DNA of 64,000 nucleotides from assembly GCA_029747015.1 (NCBI GenBank), contig JAKOGI010002146.1, positions 60,001-124,000 of the forward strand, read 5' to 3'. This document shows positions 1 to 12,290 of the stretch, piece after piece. Numbering within the stretch: the stretch's first letter is position 1; each line of letters opens with the position of its first letter. The stretch is from Carnegiea gigantea (Eukaryota > Streptophyta > Magnoliopsida > Caryophyllales > Cactaceae). A program made the position numbers and the translations under genes. The notes under the pieces are model-generated. The model was not told where the DNA came from, searched no databases, and saw only the letters and a program-made list of their open reading frames with translations.

Positions 1-88
1 GAAAAGAGTGCCCCATCTGTCTAGAAGTCTTGAAGTGATCCAAGATTGATTCTTTTCTTAATTTCTCTAATAATCTAAAAACGCTAAC

Positions 89-680
89 ATGGCTTCTTCT
101 CTTACAGATTTGGCTAATAACATTGTAAAGTTGGAGAGATACAAGGGAGCGAGTTGTAGATGTGGCAGAAGAAGATTTATTTCCTACTCACCACCTTGCA
201 AGTACCTATGTCCTCACATCCAACCTACTACAAAAACATGATGATGAGACTATTAAACAAATTTGCCATCATCACAAATTAGATAAGGACAACTACATTT
301 ATCGTGGCATATCCTTAATAGCATAGTTGACTTATTGTTTTACACATATCAAACTGTGCCATATGCAAAGGAGTTGTGGATTCTTTTGGAGGCTAGATAC
401 ATGAAGGAGGAAGCTACTAGTAAGAAATTTCTAGTGATACAATTGTTCTACCATGGAACAATTTAATGGACTTGAGAGGATTTTAGGTCATTTTAAATTG
501 TATAATATGAATATGGATGAAACTATAATAGTATCTAGTATAATTGACAAACTCCCTACCTCTTGGAAAGATCGTAAACATAGTGAAGACCTTTCCCTTG
601 AGGAGTTGGCTAATTCTTCTCAAATAGAAGAGGAATTCCGTAAAAAAAAAAAAGAACAAAGAGAACAGGATTACCTATAA
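89..680 (+). pseudogene. copia gag (UBN2-type), broken
   Basis: An ATG at 89 starts MASSLTDLANNIVKLERY, the typical opening of copia gag. After about 25 codons the frame is lost. Recognisable gag sequence resumes around 345-450 (PYAKELWILLEARY, then EEATSKKFLV) and continues in another frame at 453-680 with DKLPTSWKDRKHSEDLSLEEL, a hallmark of the gag region that follows the UBN2 core. At least two frameshifts separate the parts. The protein would form the retrotransposon particle; no functional product is expected from this copy. Confidence 0.75.
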
Positions 681-764
681 TGTTCATGTTGTGGAATATA
701 GCCAACCCAAAAAGCGAAATTACAGCAAGCTTTATGATAAGAAGAATAAAAAGATAAATCTCTA

Positions 765-2781
765 TTGGGAATGTGTTGCCCAAATCACTTGAGACATTAT
801 TATCCTAATCCCAAGAGCAAAAAGGACTTTAGCAAGTCCAGATTTGGAACGAAGCAATCTGAGGGGAAGGACGAATTTGCTGTCGTGATCTTTGATGTCC
901 TCATGATCCAAGATCAGAATTTTTGGTGGATTGACTCATGTGCTAGAAGGCACATTTTCAAGGACCAGGCATGCTTCAAGACCTATGAAGGAGTGCAGCA
1001 TGGTGTTTTCCTTTACATAGAAAATTCCCCAAAAGCACAATTCCTAGACAAACGAATTGTAATTCTAGAATTTTCGTCCAGATAGTTTTTAACTTTGGTT
1101 GATGTATGTCATGTTCTGGATATCCAGAAGAATCTTATATTGGGTAGTTTGTTGAACCATTTTGGGTTCAAATTAGTTTTTGAGGCCGATAAAGTTGTAA
1201 TTCCTAAGGGAATGCGTTTGTTGGAAAGGGATATGTGCGTGATGGAATGTTCAAGTTAAGCATTAATAATATCAATAATGTTTCTTCTTATACTTGTGAT
1301 TCATTTTCTTGATTGCATAATAGATTAGGCCCTCTTAATTTTGGAAGACTGAATGTTATGGTAAACTTGACTTGATTCGTTACGTGAATAAACATGATGA
1401 CAAATGCAAAATTTTGCATGTGACACTAATCACTAGACAACCCTTTCAAAGAAGTTCAAATATCCTTGGCTTATTGCGTATGATATATATGAACTAAATG
1501 GACACTTAACTATGGGAGGTAAAAGGTATTTTATCACTTTCATAGATGATTATTTTAGATTTTGCTATGTGTATTTACCAAGCTCAAACGATGATGCACT
1601 TGACACGTTTAAGGCATATAAAAATGAAGTTGAACTTCATTGTTAAAGAGTTACTAAGTGCCTAAGGAGTGATTGGGTTGGTGAATATTATGATTCTATA
1701 AATTTTAAGAACACTGGTATTGTTCATGAAGTGACAACTCCCTATACACCACAACAAAATGGTATAGTTGCTAGAAAGAATAGGGTTTTAATAGAGGTGG
1801 CTTCTGCTATGGTTTCTAATTTGGGATTAGGACATGACTTTTGGGGAGAAGCATTATTAACTGCTTGTTATGTCCTAAATAGGGTTTTAAATAACAGACA
1901 TAAGACCACTTCTTATGAATTTTAGAACAAAAGAAAACCCAACTTAAGTCATCTCAAAGTTTGTGGTTGTAGGGCAATAGTAAGAGTCCCTAAACTTAAG
2001 AGAAAGAAGTTAGGTAAAAGGGGAATTGAATGCATTTTTATCAGGTATACTATACATAGTAATGCATATAGGTTCATGGTTATTGAACAGAATGACTTTG
2101 TTTTTGTTAATACTATCACTAAATCTAGGGATGCATTATTTGATAAAAACCTTTTTTCATCTACTCCTAGATTGAGATATGTAGTGTCTCAAGATCTAGA
2201 AATTGAACATAATGATAGTCAAGTACAAGATCAACAGGAGGTTGATAATAATGACGTAGTTAAACTTAGAAGGAGTAAAAGGGAAAGAAAGACTAAAAAT
2301 TATGGGTTAGATTTCTTGTTTATGCTGTTGGAGGATCCAGAGACTCAATCTCTAATTGTGTCCCATGTTGTCTTAATGTGGAATCAGGTCCCTTAACATA
2401 TGAAGAGGCAATGTCTTCATCGAATACTTCTTTTTAGAAAGAAGTAATAGTTGCTGAAATGAGTCCAATGATAGGCAATGACACTTGGAAATTAATTTGT
2501 CTCTCATCGGGACGTAAGCCCATTATATATAAATGACTATTTAAAACAAAGAAGAACCTTGACAGTTCGATTCTTAAGTTTGAGGTTAAGTTACTAGCCA
2601 AAGGGAATATCCAAAAGGAGGGCACCGATTACTTTGATACATATGTACTGGTTGCTAGAATATCTACAATTAGATTGTTGCTAGGACTAGCCTCTATGCA
2701 TCATCTAGTAATTCCCTAAATGGATGTCCTGACGACATTTTTAAAAGGTGATCCAAATGAAGAGGTGTATATGAGATAACC
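765..2781 (+). pseudogene. copia pol (protease-integrase-RT start), broken and truncated
   Basis: Visible pieces in order: the protease motif WWIDSCARRHIFKD near 930; a gag-pre-integrase piece around 1310-1400 (LHNRLG...LNFGRLN, in part); an integrase core around 1470-1925 with FITFIDDYFRFCYVY and the invariant block TPYTPQQNGIVARKNR at 1734; and the start of reverse transcriptase around 2560-2780 (KLLAKGNIQKEGTDYFDTY). Several stops and frame changes occur, for example TAG at 1923-1925 directly after the integrase block. The normal pol is over 1000 codons; only the first part is present because the Athila-like LTR begins at 2782. Confidence 0.85.
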
Positions 2782-3982
2782 TGATAAGCGCTTAAAGTGT
2801 ATATCATTTCGGGGTCATTTTCTGTATTTTTAGGGAAAATTATGTGTTATGTTATAGTTTAAACACCTTTTCCCATTTTACGCTCGGGTATGGTTCTTTT
2901 CTGTATGTTGCAGGATTCTGGACCTTTTTACCCTTGCATTGACCCTCACATGTGTGTATTTTGACTCCCCACGGACACCCTTTAGGTGCTATTCCCGTGG
3001 AAGGAAGAAAGAACAAAAGAATACCGAGGCAGTGGGCACTACGGTCACTACGTGGTGGATGCCGCGGTCCATGATGTCTTCATTTCCTACAAGGTTTTTT
3101 GTTTTCTCGCAAGCTCTTCAACTTCCTAGTGGTTATTATTCCATTGTTACGTGTAGCTATTCGTCTTCCTTGAATTTCCCTATAAAAAGGGCTGCTTCTC
3201 ACCCTCATTTCAACATCCACCCCCAATCATCTTTTCTCACACTCCTTTCCTCTCTTCAAGTAGATTAGTTTAGATCATATTACAAGGAGAAAGGGATAGA
3301 GCTGCAGTAAAGATTGCAAGGATTCCATCCCATGTTTGTGATCGATAGATTCCAGTGCGATTTTTGGCTGAGTAGTTCTTCTGTCTTCTCTTCTCTTTCC
3401 TCTTTGAATTTATCATTTTAAAGTAGCTAGTTGTTTTATCTTTGATTATGTGTGAGTAGTTTATTTTGTTCTAGGCATTTAATAGTATGTGAAATTATTG
3501 TTGGATCATGTTTTAATCTATGCAATTGTGCTTATCTTCATGATTGCTTTGATTTCGTTTTGTCAAGTGTTTGGATTGTTGTGACTTGATTTTTGGCCGA
3601 AATTTGCTTGCACACTTGAAACAATCAAGTGGATATTCGAAAGACGACATTTGGTCATTGGACTGCCTGATAAGACCTAATGTAACTTTGTCTCAAAAGA
3701 GAGATTTATATGTTAGCAAATCAAGTTTCTGTGTGGATTGTAATTCCTCGAAATTAGCCAATTAGAGAATTTGATTCAATTCCCTTTCATAACTATATCA
3801 ATTACTAGACATTTTTCCTTAATTGATTTAGAATTAATGTATTAGAAATTGTTAATTTGAAACCATTTAAATTTGGATTTGCTTAGCATATCTTGAGGGG
3901 ATACAACCCAATAGATCAACCTATTCTCTGTGGTATCGACCTTAATTTGCTATAACGCCACTGTGTGCTTGCGGCCTAATCA
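2782..3982 (+). repeat. 5' LTR of Athila-like element
   Basis: The 1201 bp unit starts TGATAAGCGC and ends CTAATCA, immediately followed by a primer-binding site. Its first 60 bases resemble the start of the full LTR at 58294-59516 read on the minus strand (both TGATAAG..., then TATATCATTT..GGGTCATTTT), so the two elements belong to one family. A TATA-like TATAAAAAGG at 3181-3190 is a candidate promoter. The left boundary coincides with the loss of copia coding sequence. The target duplication cannot be tested because the 3' LTR is absent. Confidence 0.75.
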
Positions 3983-3988
3983 AGTTTT

Positions 3989-4006
3989 TGGCGCCATTGT
4001 CGGGAA
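3989..4006 (+). other. Primer-binding site, tRNA-Asp type
   Basis: TGGCGCCATTGTCGGG lies six bases after the LTR end. Athila-type elements typically have TGGCGCCGTTGCCGGGG here, complementary to the 3' end of plant tRNA-Asp. Two visible differences suggest decay or variation. Confidence 0.75.
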
Positions 4007-4130
4007 CTAGCGTCGAATATTGGGTTTTTCCTGATAGGTTTGACTAAGCATTTTTTTTTTTTTTGGGCAAAGAAAAAAAAACCTATAAAAAATTTTTGAA
4101 AATTAACAAAAAAAAATTCCAAAAAAAATA

Positions 4131-5114
4131 ATGGCAATTTTCCATTTCCTTCCATTGGAGCATGAATTATTTTGGCAGTATTTTAAACGTTTAAATGCTT
4201 TTCTTGCTCAATGTGGTTATTGTGTGAGGAAATGGGAAATTCTAGATATTGTCGATGATTGTGTGAATAGTAAAACCCGAACTCTTTTAGAGTACTGGGA
4301 TTTTAATGGTAAAAATGTTGATGACACATGGTATTTGCTTAAGTGGATTGTTTGGGATTCATTTGAGTTTGAGAGGGCTAGTCGTGTTTATAGATATTCA
4401 ATTTTTGATCCTTGCACATTCTATTGTACATCTTATTATGCTCCTTTTAGGTGTGATTTCTATAATTCTTCTGACTATAATATAAATTTGTGTCCTTATT
4501 ATGCATGGTATGCTCAACATGACTTTGGATCATCCTATGACATTACTGATGTTGTCTTGACCTTACATGATTCATCCTCTCCTTTAGCTCAGTGCACATG
4601 GCTCGAGGAGGGTGATCTTTTTGGGTTTAATGTTGCTGATGCATACTTTAAATCAAAAGATATTTTTGATGAGGTGCATGATCTAGTCGAGACTCCTTTG
4701 GAGTATTCAAGTGATGTGCTTGCGCATGAGGAGTCTCCTAACTTTGGTTTTGATGATAGTGTTATCCCTAATCTCCTTGATCATTTCCATGTTTTCCCTA
4801 TGTGTTCACAACCCTTTATTTCCTCGTAGTATTCTTTAGAAGCTCCTGTTGATAATCCTAAGATTTGTGATTCTAATGTTGACTTAGGCCATGAGGATAA
4901 CAAGTTTAATGTGCTTGGTGGAAATGTTGATGATTATGCATCCTTGGGTTACTTTAGAGGATATGATCCCTCCATTGACCCTTACTATGTATGCCTAGAG
5001 GATTGGCCTAGGAAAATTATGGGGTCTACATTCTTTAATCCCTCCTATGATTTTTCCATGGCCATTGATAAAGTTAAGAGGATACATATACTTTTTGGCG
5101 TGGTTTCCCCCTGA
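4131..5114 (+). pseudogene. Half-gag plus acidic accessory region (one internal stop)
   Basis: From ATG 4131 the frame is open for 232 codons, meets a single TAG at 4827-4829, and continues in the same frame to 5112, about 327 codons in all. Residues 6-80 resemble the C-terminal half of the gag core: LEHELFWQYFKRLNAFL and KTRTLLEYW align by eye with LEHAPFWKYMSRFKELL and IRTMVESIY in the element at 61.9 kb. The N-terminal half of gag is missing; the ATG follows an A-rich leader directly. The rest is rich in Asp, Tyr, Phe and Cys, with no domain I recognise. It could be a gag relic with particle or RNA-binding function or a family-specific protein. It decays less than the other frames nearby. 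Confidence 0.55.
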
Positions 5115-6631
5115 CGTTTTATTTTCTGAATTGTGGTCTCAGGAGTTTGATAAGCTCTTGCATAGTTTGACGGCGTCTGATTTAAAGGGGCGAGTGTTGA
5201 CATCATGATGGAGTGGCTGATGCTCCATGAGTTCCGGTTATTACGAGGCCACATAGCTTAGGTGCACTCTATGCCTAACCTGGTGCGATCGTTATGCTTT
5301 GTTTCCTTTCCCTTCTTTTATTTTCTTTCCTTTAAATAATAATGCTTTATCCAAGCATGGGGGAATGGTAGTTTTTATGTTTTCTATTTGGTTTATTAGT
5401 TTGCATGCATTTTAGAGCATATAGTTTTAGGTTTCCTTTTTGTTTGCATTAGTGCTGCATTTAGTTGATTTTTAGGTTTGCATTTTAGATTTGCATATAG
5501 AAACAGTGTGGATTGGTTTGAAATAACCTCCAATGATGTTTTTGTTAGACAAAATAGCTTTTATGAGTTTGAGAAGTTTTTGGTGTGTAATCCCTTTTGG
5601 TGCTATAAATGTTTGAAGGTTTTGTGAATATTTCTTGTTTTAGCCCTTGTCTTGGTTGAGAACTTTGTTGCTCCCTCGGAGTCTTTAGCACTAATGTTCA
5701 TACATGAGCTTCATTTCATGAGCTTACCGTAACTTTGACAAATGTCCCGTGAGATTTTGGGCCTTATTTGGAGCAATTCATTATATTTAGTCTCATATTT
5801 CTTTCATGTGAGTGACTCTTTGATGTTGCATCTCTAGAACTTTCCTAGATTCTTGTTCAAAATCACAATAGTATGTGCATAGTTGATGATATAATAGAGG
5901 CATTTCTTTCTTTGAATATTTTAGCCACATAGCCAAATAGCCTGCCCATGTGTTACATGTTTATTCCCTTTGTTAGCCCTTTTGGGCTTATATCCTTTTC
6001 TTTGTTATGATCCGTTCATATTAGCCCTTGGCCAAACACATATTCCTAACCTTTAAGCCCAATCTATGGAGCATCATTTCATCTATATAGTGGGTGGTTT
6101 TGGAGAATATTTGAGTTTAAGGTGGCTTTGGTACATTGGCTTGTTGAGGAATTGATGATATTGAGCATTTTGCTTTGGTTCCCTCTTGTTTGGGCTGTGT
6201 ATATGTATTTGGTTGTGAGTTGATAGTTAGAGATCCTATCCCTTTCAATAACTGCAAATCTCCCAAAAAAAGAAGTAAAAAAGAAAAGAAAAGAAAAGAA
6301 AAAAAAAGGAAGATAAAGTCGTGTTGTGAAAAACAACCTAAGCAACCAAAAAAAAAAAAAAAATTGAAGAAGGAAAAAGGAAAAAAAAAGAATGAATAAG
6401 TGATGCGCACTGGATGTGTAAATAGCTTAAGTTCTTTCTTTGTCAAATCGTTTCCTACATGATTCGTGGGGTATCTTCATTGTATTTTAAGGTTTAGGGT
6501 GTTGGTGAACTTGATGGTTAATTGGTGCCATGTGGGTTGCTTCATGGTCATATGGCCAAATAGCTCCACATTATCCTAATGCATTTGTCCACTGCTTTCC
6601 CTTAACCTTTTTAGCCCACATTACAAACCTA
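5115..6631 (+). other. 3' untranslated region of the Athila-like element
   Basis: There is no credible gene. The region contains the AAGCATGGGGGAA box at 5354-5366, a stretch with CTCTAGAAC (5831) and neighbouring words that recurs in reverse orientation near 31360, and a purine tract at 6263-6395 made of AAAAG and polyA runs. The Lys-rich and Phe-rich open frames over this tract (6079-6446) are low-complexity artefacts. Matching order of these landmarks in the 30559-31742 region shows both are the same kind of 3' region. Confidence 0.6.
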
Positions 6632-6649
6632 CACTATAAGAAATTATGG

Positions 6650-7010
6650 TTTTTGTAGCAACAAGTTTTGCCATAATATATTGATATTTTGCTACAAAAA
6701 GTCTTATGTGGCAACTAAAAAAATTGTTACAAGGTTACCATAGATAGTCTGTTACAAAAAGCTTTTGTGGCAAATTTAGTTTTGCTACAAACTATATAGC
6801 TTTTGCGGCAAACTTTAACTTCCTATAAATTGGAATTTGTTACAATAGCATATAATTTGTGGCAATCTCTATTAGCCACTAAATCCATATTTGCTACAAG
6901 AAGGTTATATTTGTAGCAAAATACAAATGCCACGAACTATATTTTGGTGGCTATTTGGATACATTTTGTGGTAGTTCACCTTTGCCACTAAATCTATCTA
7001 AGAAATCGTA
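6650..7010. repeat. CACTA subterminal repeat block
   Basis: About 17 short motifs of the form TTTGTAGCAAA, TTTGTGGCAA or their complements (TTGCTACAA, TTGCCAC) occur in roughly 360 bases in both orientations. Such clusters at CACTA ends are binding sites for the TNPA protein in En/Spm. No equivalent cluster is visible at the other side (16445-17600). Confidence 0.75.
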
Positions 7011-8921
7011 AAATTTGATTATATTTGTTTTTCTTATTATTATATGTTGCAATATTGTTCATCGTTGGCAAATAATAATTGCGTAACGACATTCTCATGA
7101 ATACATACATGAAATAAATCAAAACGATATGCAGTCATGTATACTGGAAATGAAATTGCATTAAATATATAATCATATGATACTCAAAATGAAATTGCAT
7201 TAAATATATAATCATATGATGTGTGCTAGCACATAGTAGCTGCTACAATTTTGACAACCGTATATGCTTAGTTCATAATTCTGAAATAATTTTAAAAAAA
7301 CTCAAATTGATCCATATAAGTGTTCAACTTCTTTGTTTGGGGGAGGGGGTTGTTCTAAGGAGAAAAAGTATATTGTGCTACGTTCTTGATCAATGTAGTT
7401 TTCTTCACTTAAAATCTTTAATGAAGAATGTTTGCCATGAAGAAGTGAAACCTGTAATAAAAAAGATAAACACTTAATGAGCATTTAGTGTTCACATTTC
7501 ATGAGAAACAAGAAACAATTTGTAATCCACAACATATATAGGATCAAAAAAAGAAATTAGCAAACTACCCACAAACGTGAATGAATCTCTCTTCAAGAAC
7601 TAAATCAAGTTATACGCTTGAGGAAACGAGCATTAAGCAAAGAATTACAGTTAGACTAAAAAAAACTCAAACCTTGAAAGCAGAAGTGCAAAAGAAACAA
7701 ACATATAAAACGGAAGTTTGTCATATCAAAGACAAGATCAAGTAAACAAGCAGGTAGCTTCAGCCAAAAAAGGCAACCCAATCAGAGTTAGAAATCTAGT
7801 AGCAATAACCCAGGAAGCAGCTAGTCAGACACAAGTCAAACACATCATAACGTTTCTAAATGCAAGTCTTAAAAGACACAAACTAATCAAAACAACAAAA
7901 AAAATTAAAAAAAAGGAAGCAGCCAGTCAGACACAAGTCACAAAAGCAGCAGCACGATGGGGGGAAAAAAGGAATAACTCTACCTCTACCATCTGACTCG
8001 GAAAAAAAAGCCAACATAGGAGGAAACATACAGAGAAGGATTGAAAGGGTAGAGGAGAAGGACCAGAGAAGGAGGAGAGAAGAAGAACTAGAAAAAACTC
8101 ACTGTGGTTCGAAGACCAATGAAGGAGGATAGGAGAATACCCATAAAGCTAAAAATAGAAGGAAGAAAATTTTTAAAAAAAACCCCTTTGTGGGGCGCGA
8201 AATACTGGAAGGAGCAGAGGAGAAAGAGGTTTTAAAAAGAAGAACACACGTACTTGGAGTGGAGAAGGCCTACAGTTTTGCTGGAGAAGAAGACTTGGAT
8301 GCAGAGGGAGAAGGAGTAGTGTTGAAAGCTCTTGGAGAAGGCTTTTGGAATGGGCTGCGCTGGACCTCAACCTAGGCTTTTTTTCAAACTAAGCATAAAA
8401 ATCAACCCACATCGAAGGCTTATCACAACCAACAATCAAAACCAGCAATGCCCAAAAGATAGGCCTTCAAACACTAAAAATGTCTTCACAACCAACAATC
8501 ACAACCAATGTTTGTTTTTATCATGGATAGAACCAAGGCCAATCACAACCAATAATCAAAACCAACAATCTCTAAAAGATAGGCCTCTACTCAAACGGCC
8601 ATCAGAGCCAACAAACAATAATAAACAATACTATTAATTTCATTTGTTGATAAAATAGAAATACCTGTACTATTGTCCAATAAGAGTGTTGTCCATGGAA
8701 GAAGATCGATGATGTAAAGATCCACTTGATTGTAGCTGTCAATAATCCATATATAAAACAAAACTCAATGAGTGGTATCTATGGAATCAACAATACACAT
8801 GGCATTGTAAATATATTACACTTATTGTACTTTTAACTTACATGAACCTGTGCACTTGATGAAGAACATAATCGTTCCTCTAGAGCACGAAGACAAGCAT
8901 CATAAGGATCATGAATGCCTT
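7011..8921. other. CACTA internal non-coding DNA
   Basis: This is AT-rich DNA between the subterminal repeats and the TNPA-like gene. A 32 bp pattern with CAACCAACAATCA recurs imperfectly at about 8425, 8492 and 8540. A nearly repeated segment (GAAGCAGC.AGTCAGACACAAGTCA) occurs at 7814 and 7916. The open frames here have no recognisable content. It may hold the 3' end and introns of the TNPA transcript. Confidence 0.45.
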
Positions 8922-10134
8922 TTAGTTATTTGAAACCCACCTATTAATTTCAGCATTAATCCTCTCTTGAATTGCATTCTCATTGATAACTTGGTTTTGA
9001 TAACTCGCATAAGCTAACGCCCCTTGACCCATGCGTCTTTGATGATGTGATCCTTTCCCATGTTTTGAGGACATGAGTAAAAGCCTCCTATGGGTAAGGT
9101 TATCAACCCCATACTTCTCAAGCCCTTTTTGGTGCACTACTTGGAGTTCTTCATATGCTTTCTCAGCATGCTCATCTGAACAAGTTCCATCTCTCTTTTT
9201 TCGTTGAATTTCCCATAATTGCAAACAGTACGGTTCTTCCTTCTCTTCTGCTTCGGGTTGAGAGGCCTCAGGTAAGTTATCATCCGATCCATCAATTGGT
9301 CTCTGCAAGTAAAACCATTTAAAAAACCTTATTTAAAATGCAATTATATCCAAAAATTAGCAAGTCAATCAATGATCAAAAAAATGTTTCAGAAAAGCCA
9401 AGTACACAATTCAGTACCAAGTATATATAAACTTAAGTTACCATCTAATAGAAGGTGCTAGCAATTGATTTTGCGCCGACCTTTGCAAGCAATTTCCGAT
9501 ATGTTTGATTTTTAGTGTTTGTCTCACGTTGGCACTATAAGAAATTGGAAAAATCATAAGGCTTAAAAGATTAGAAATTGTATTTATTATTATTTGAAGA
9601 TTAAGGTAAATGGACATGTTCAAGTGATATAATAAAAAAGAACCTTCAACTTACCATGAATTTGTCACTGTCCCAATAATTTACTAAGCATTTCCATTGG
9701 TCAAGGTCCATTTCTTTAGGTATATTATCTCGAAGATCAGCCACTGTAGTATAGTTAGTGTATGCTTTTTGCTTCAAGTCATATCACCACTTTCTATACC
9801 CAATCATACAATGACGTGCTATGGCATTATCAACATGACAACCTTGGGGCAATTTAAACATTTCCTACATGTAATACAAATTATTAATGAACGAAACTAT
9901 TTAAAAAACATAACGGACAAGACAAAGTTAGTCTCACAGTATAAACCTTTAACTTCCTGAAATACATCCTTTTTTTTTATCCGATTGTATGTCATCCCAC
10001 TTTTCCACATCTAGGGGCATCAATTGTTTCATTAAATAGCGTGTCTCGCCAATAAATTGGGTGCTGTTGGTGCCAACAATGTGCTTCAGTTCTGGGGGGA
10101 TTTTGATCTCTACTTTTGCTGGATGCGCATCCAT
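8922..10134 (-). pseudogene. TNPA-like CACTA protein (plant transposase Ptta/En/Spm type), exons
   Basis: On the minus strand, exon-like pieces occur at about 10134-9950 (VEIKIPPELKHIVGTNSTQF, then a TRYLMKQLMPLDVEKWDDI stretch), 9780-9660 (MDLDQWKCLVNYWDSDKF), 9538-9438 (QTLKIKHIGNCLQRS) and 9308-8922 (LQLWEIQRKKRDGTCSDEHAE). These are typical of the DNA-binding TNPA-like protein that recognises CACTA subterminal repeats. An intron acceptor reading TTATAG lies at 9535-9540. Frame continuity between the pieces is not fully resolvable and at least one stop appears in the 9780 exon. The 5' part may continue upstream to 12290. Confidence 0.65.
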
Positions 10135-12130
10135 TTTCCTTTTCTAGTATAAGCACTTTGTTTTGCCAGGTCTAGGCAAGGAAGTGATGAAAATTAACGA
10201 AATAGACATGGTTAGATACTTGGTGATAAACAAGGCAAAAAATAACATCTTATCGTAATCCTTGCAGTTCTATTGATTCATATAGCACTTTTTGTAGGTC
10301 ATAAAAATTAAAAACATGAGTTATTCACCCTTTATTTCATCTTAGTACATGTATGAGGCACTCAACATCAATAATGTGAGTTTCTAACTTGACCAATCAT
10401 TGCCGGCTGCCTTTTAGACTAGAGACACTAGTTGACAGCAATCCATGTTGAGAACTCAACATAACAAGGGCATGGTATTCGAAATGGCAATGATGAGAGC
10501 AGACCAAAAAGATATAAAGCAAACTTACTTAAATAATTATGATTTCATAAGGCTAGTAGTCCACAGATTATCACGTAAGACTAGAATTGAAAGAGCTTAT
10601 GCATGATGCAACAAGAGTAACAAATTGGGCAGAAAGTTTGATTGTGTACAGAATCAGATTTGAGTGCTTTCGAAGGCAACGCTGTAACAAATTAGTAACC
10701 ATCACTTTCTGATCACTTTTAAAGGCAAAGCTATAACGAATCAGTAACCATAACTTTGTAGTCCACATATTATCACCTAGGACTAGAATTGAAAGAGCTT
10801 ATGTATAATGCAACATCATCAACCATAACATGAGTGACATGAGCAACATGGGCCCAAATTAATAAACCATTTCTTAATGCTCATTTAAAATAACTTGGTG
10901 ATGGCTAATGCTGAACAAGTCAGAACAATTTAATAGATAAGAGAGGCAATTTCAACATATAATTTCTGATTAACCTTGAACTTTGTTATTTTGGTCCCCT
11001 GATAAACAAAAAACAATAGTTTGCCAGACCGTGATTAGATGCCTTAATCTGATTTTCATCCTCAATGTTGTGGAATGAATTTGTATAATGCGGCCTCCTG
11101 TTGGAGAACTCCCTTTTCACATCCCTATCCATATCATGGGAGGGATTTGCATGCTCCTCTCTAGGTATCTCATTTGGCTCATGAACTACAAGTACCAGTG
11201 TCAAACATTAGCATATAAAAAGAGCAATTTCAGGTACAATACTACAAGAAATAGTCATACAAGCATGTGCAGAAATGGATCTTGTCCTTATCCTTTGTGT
11301 TTCTAATGTACACCAGCGTGAAGTGCTTCCTTAATTAACACGGTAGACACCATACGATTTAGCCAGATTAGTTTACCTAGACAAAATAAAGTTAAATCAG
11401 CTGCACTGTATCCTTTTTGTGAAACAAGGGTAGGTTGCAGAGAAAGCTCCCAATAAGAAAGAAAGCACAAAGAATCAAATGAGTTTCAAAAATGAGATAA
11501 GGTTGACACAGAACCATGTTAAACAAATAGTCAGACACAAAACCATGTTAAATAAATAGTCTTTGTGCTGTGTGTTTAAAATTACGTGCTATGTGTTTCA
11601 AATTTTATTTTAAGATGTTTTCATGTACAAAATTACATTGATTCTTATCAGACCCACGATTCTATTTTGTATGCAGTAGACTTTTTGTGGACCAATACAT
11701 CATGAGGCACAAGTTTGGGTAGAAAGCTTTTACATAAGGCATTAGAAATTACATTGGCAATTACATGATGTATTGCTATGTAGAAAGCTTTGTGTGAACC
11801 AGAATCTAGAGATTGTTTTATCAAACCATATAAGTTTGGGGCAGATGGAATATACCTGGGTGGAGTGTAGGGATTGATCTAGTCCTCGTCACTTGTCTTA
11901 CAGGTGCATCTAGTTGGGCATGCATTCTTTCACCTGATATGCATAATCAAATAAAATGAAAATAGTTTATTTAAATTAAAATATCATCGAATAAGATACG
12001 GATGATAAGTAACAAACTCAGCAAATAAACCGAAGTTACAACTAAAGCAAACTACGAGTTTTTTTGGGCTCCAACGGAATTGGGGAAGTATTTCACTAAA
12101 TAAAATTTTTGCAGAAGGGGAACATACTAG
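10135..12130. other. CACTA intron or intergenic region
   Basis: There is no convincing coding sequence. A segment with GGACTAGAATTGAAAGAGCTTATG is present twice, at about 10578 and 10780, as a short dispersed direct repeat, each next to a copy of TAACCAT.ACTTT. The rest looks like intron of the TNPA-like gene. Confidence 0.35.
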
Positions 12131-12290
12131 AGGCTACAGCTTCTGACCAGTGGACGATTTTCTTAAAGTCGCCTGTCTTTCCAACGTAGGTCCATGCATA
12201 GTGAAGTTTCCATTGTCATATGCCATAGCCTCCGGTTCAGCATCCACTACTTCATCTTCATTTGGTATATAGTCCTCCTCTTCTTCCATA
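12130..12290 (-). pseudogene. Possible 5' exon of the TNPA-like gene
   Basis: On the minus strand an ATG at 12290 opens MEEEEDYIPNEDEVVDAEPE, an acidic N-terminus. A second frame downstream reads KTGDFKKIVHWSEAVASS. A plausible donor (A|GTATGTTC) follows at about 12127. Acidic leaders are common in these proteins, but the frames disagree, so one frameshift would be needed. Assignment is tentative. Confidence 0.35.

Larger units (their letters stand above)
1..2781 (+). mobile_element. Decayed Ty1/copia retrotransposon, internal part
   Basis: The stretch carries copia domains in the usual order on the plus strand: gag, a pol start with a protease-like WWIDSCA motif, the gag-pre-integrase region, integrase, and the beginning of reverse transcriptase. 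The reading frame is interrupted many times. The left LTR lies outside the window or is lost. The coding similarity stops at 2781 inside reverse transcriptase, shortly after a FLKGDPNEEVYM-like motif, exactly where an Athila-type LTR starts. The simplest reading is that the Athila-like element inserted into this copia copy. The remainder of the copia element is not seen on the other side. Confidence 0.85.
2782..6631 (+). mobile_element. Athila-like non-autonomous LTR retrotransposon, cut by CACTA
   Basis: The element starts with a complete LTR and a primer-binding site, then an A-rich leader, one long protein frame and a long 3' untranslated region. It has no protease, RT or integrase. The 3' region contains the 'AAGCATGGGGGAAT' box (5355) and a purine-rich block (6263-6395). 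Both have counterparts in the minus-strand Athila element at 41290 and 30870-30930. No 3' LTR is seen, because the CACTA terminus begins at 6632. It fits the class of large retrotransposon derivatives that use enzymes of an autonomous relative (inference). Confidence 0.75.

Noticed and set aside
6079..6446. Overlapping Phe-rich and Lys-rich frames
   Set aside because: They are translations of a purine tract in a 3' untranslated region.
9533..9546. A second CACTATAAGAAATT, identical to the CACTA terminus
   Set aside because: On the minus strand it is the intron acceptor TTTCTTATAG directly before a coding piece of the TNPA-like gene, and no subterminal repeats lie beside it. The match to the terminus looks accidental.
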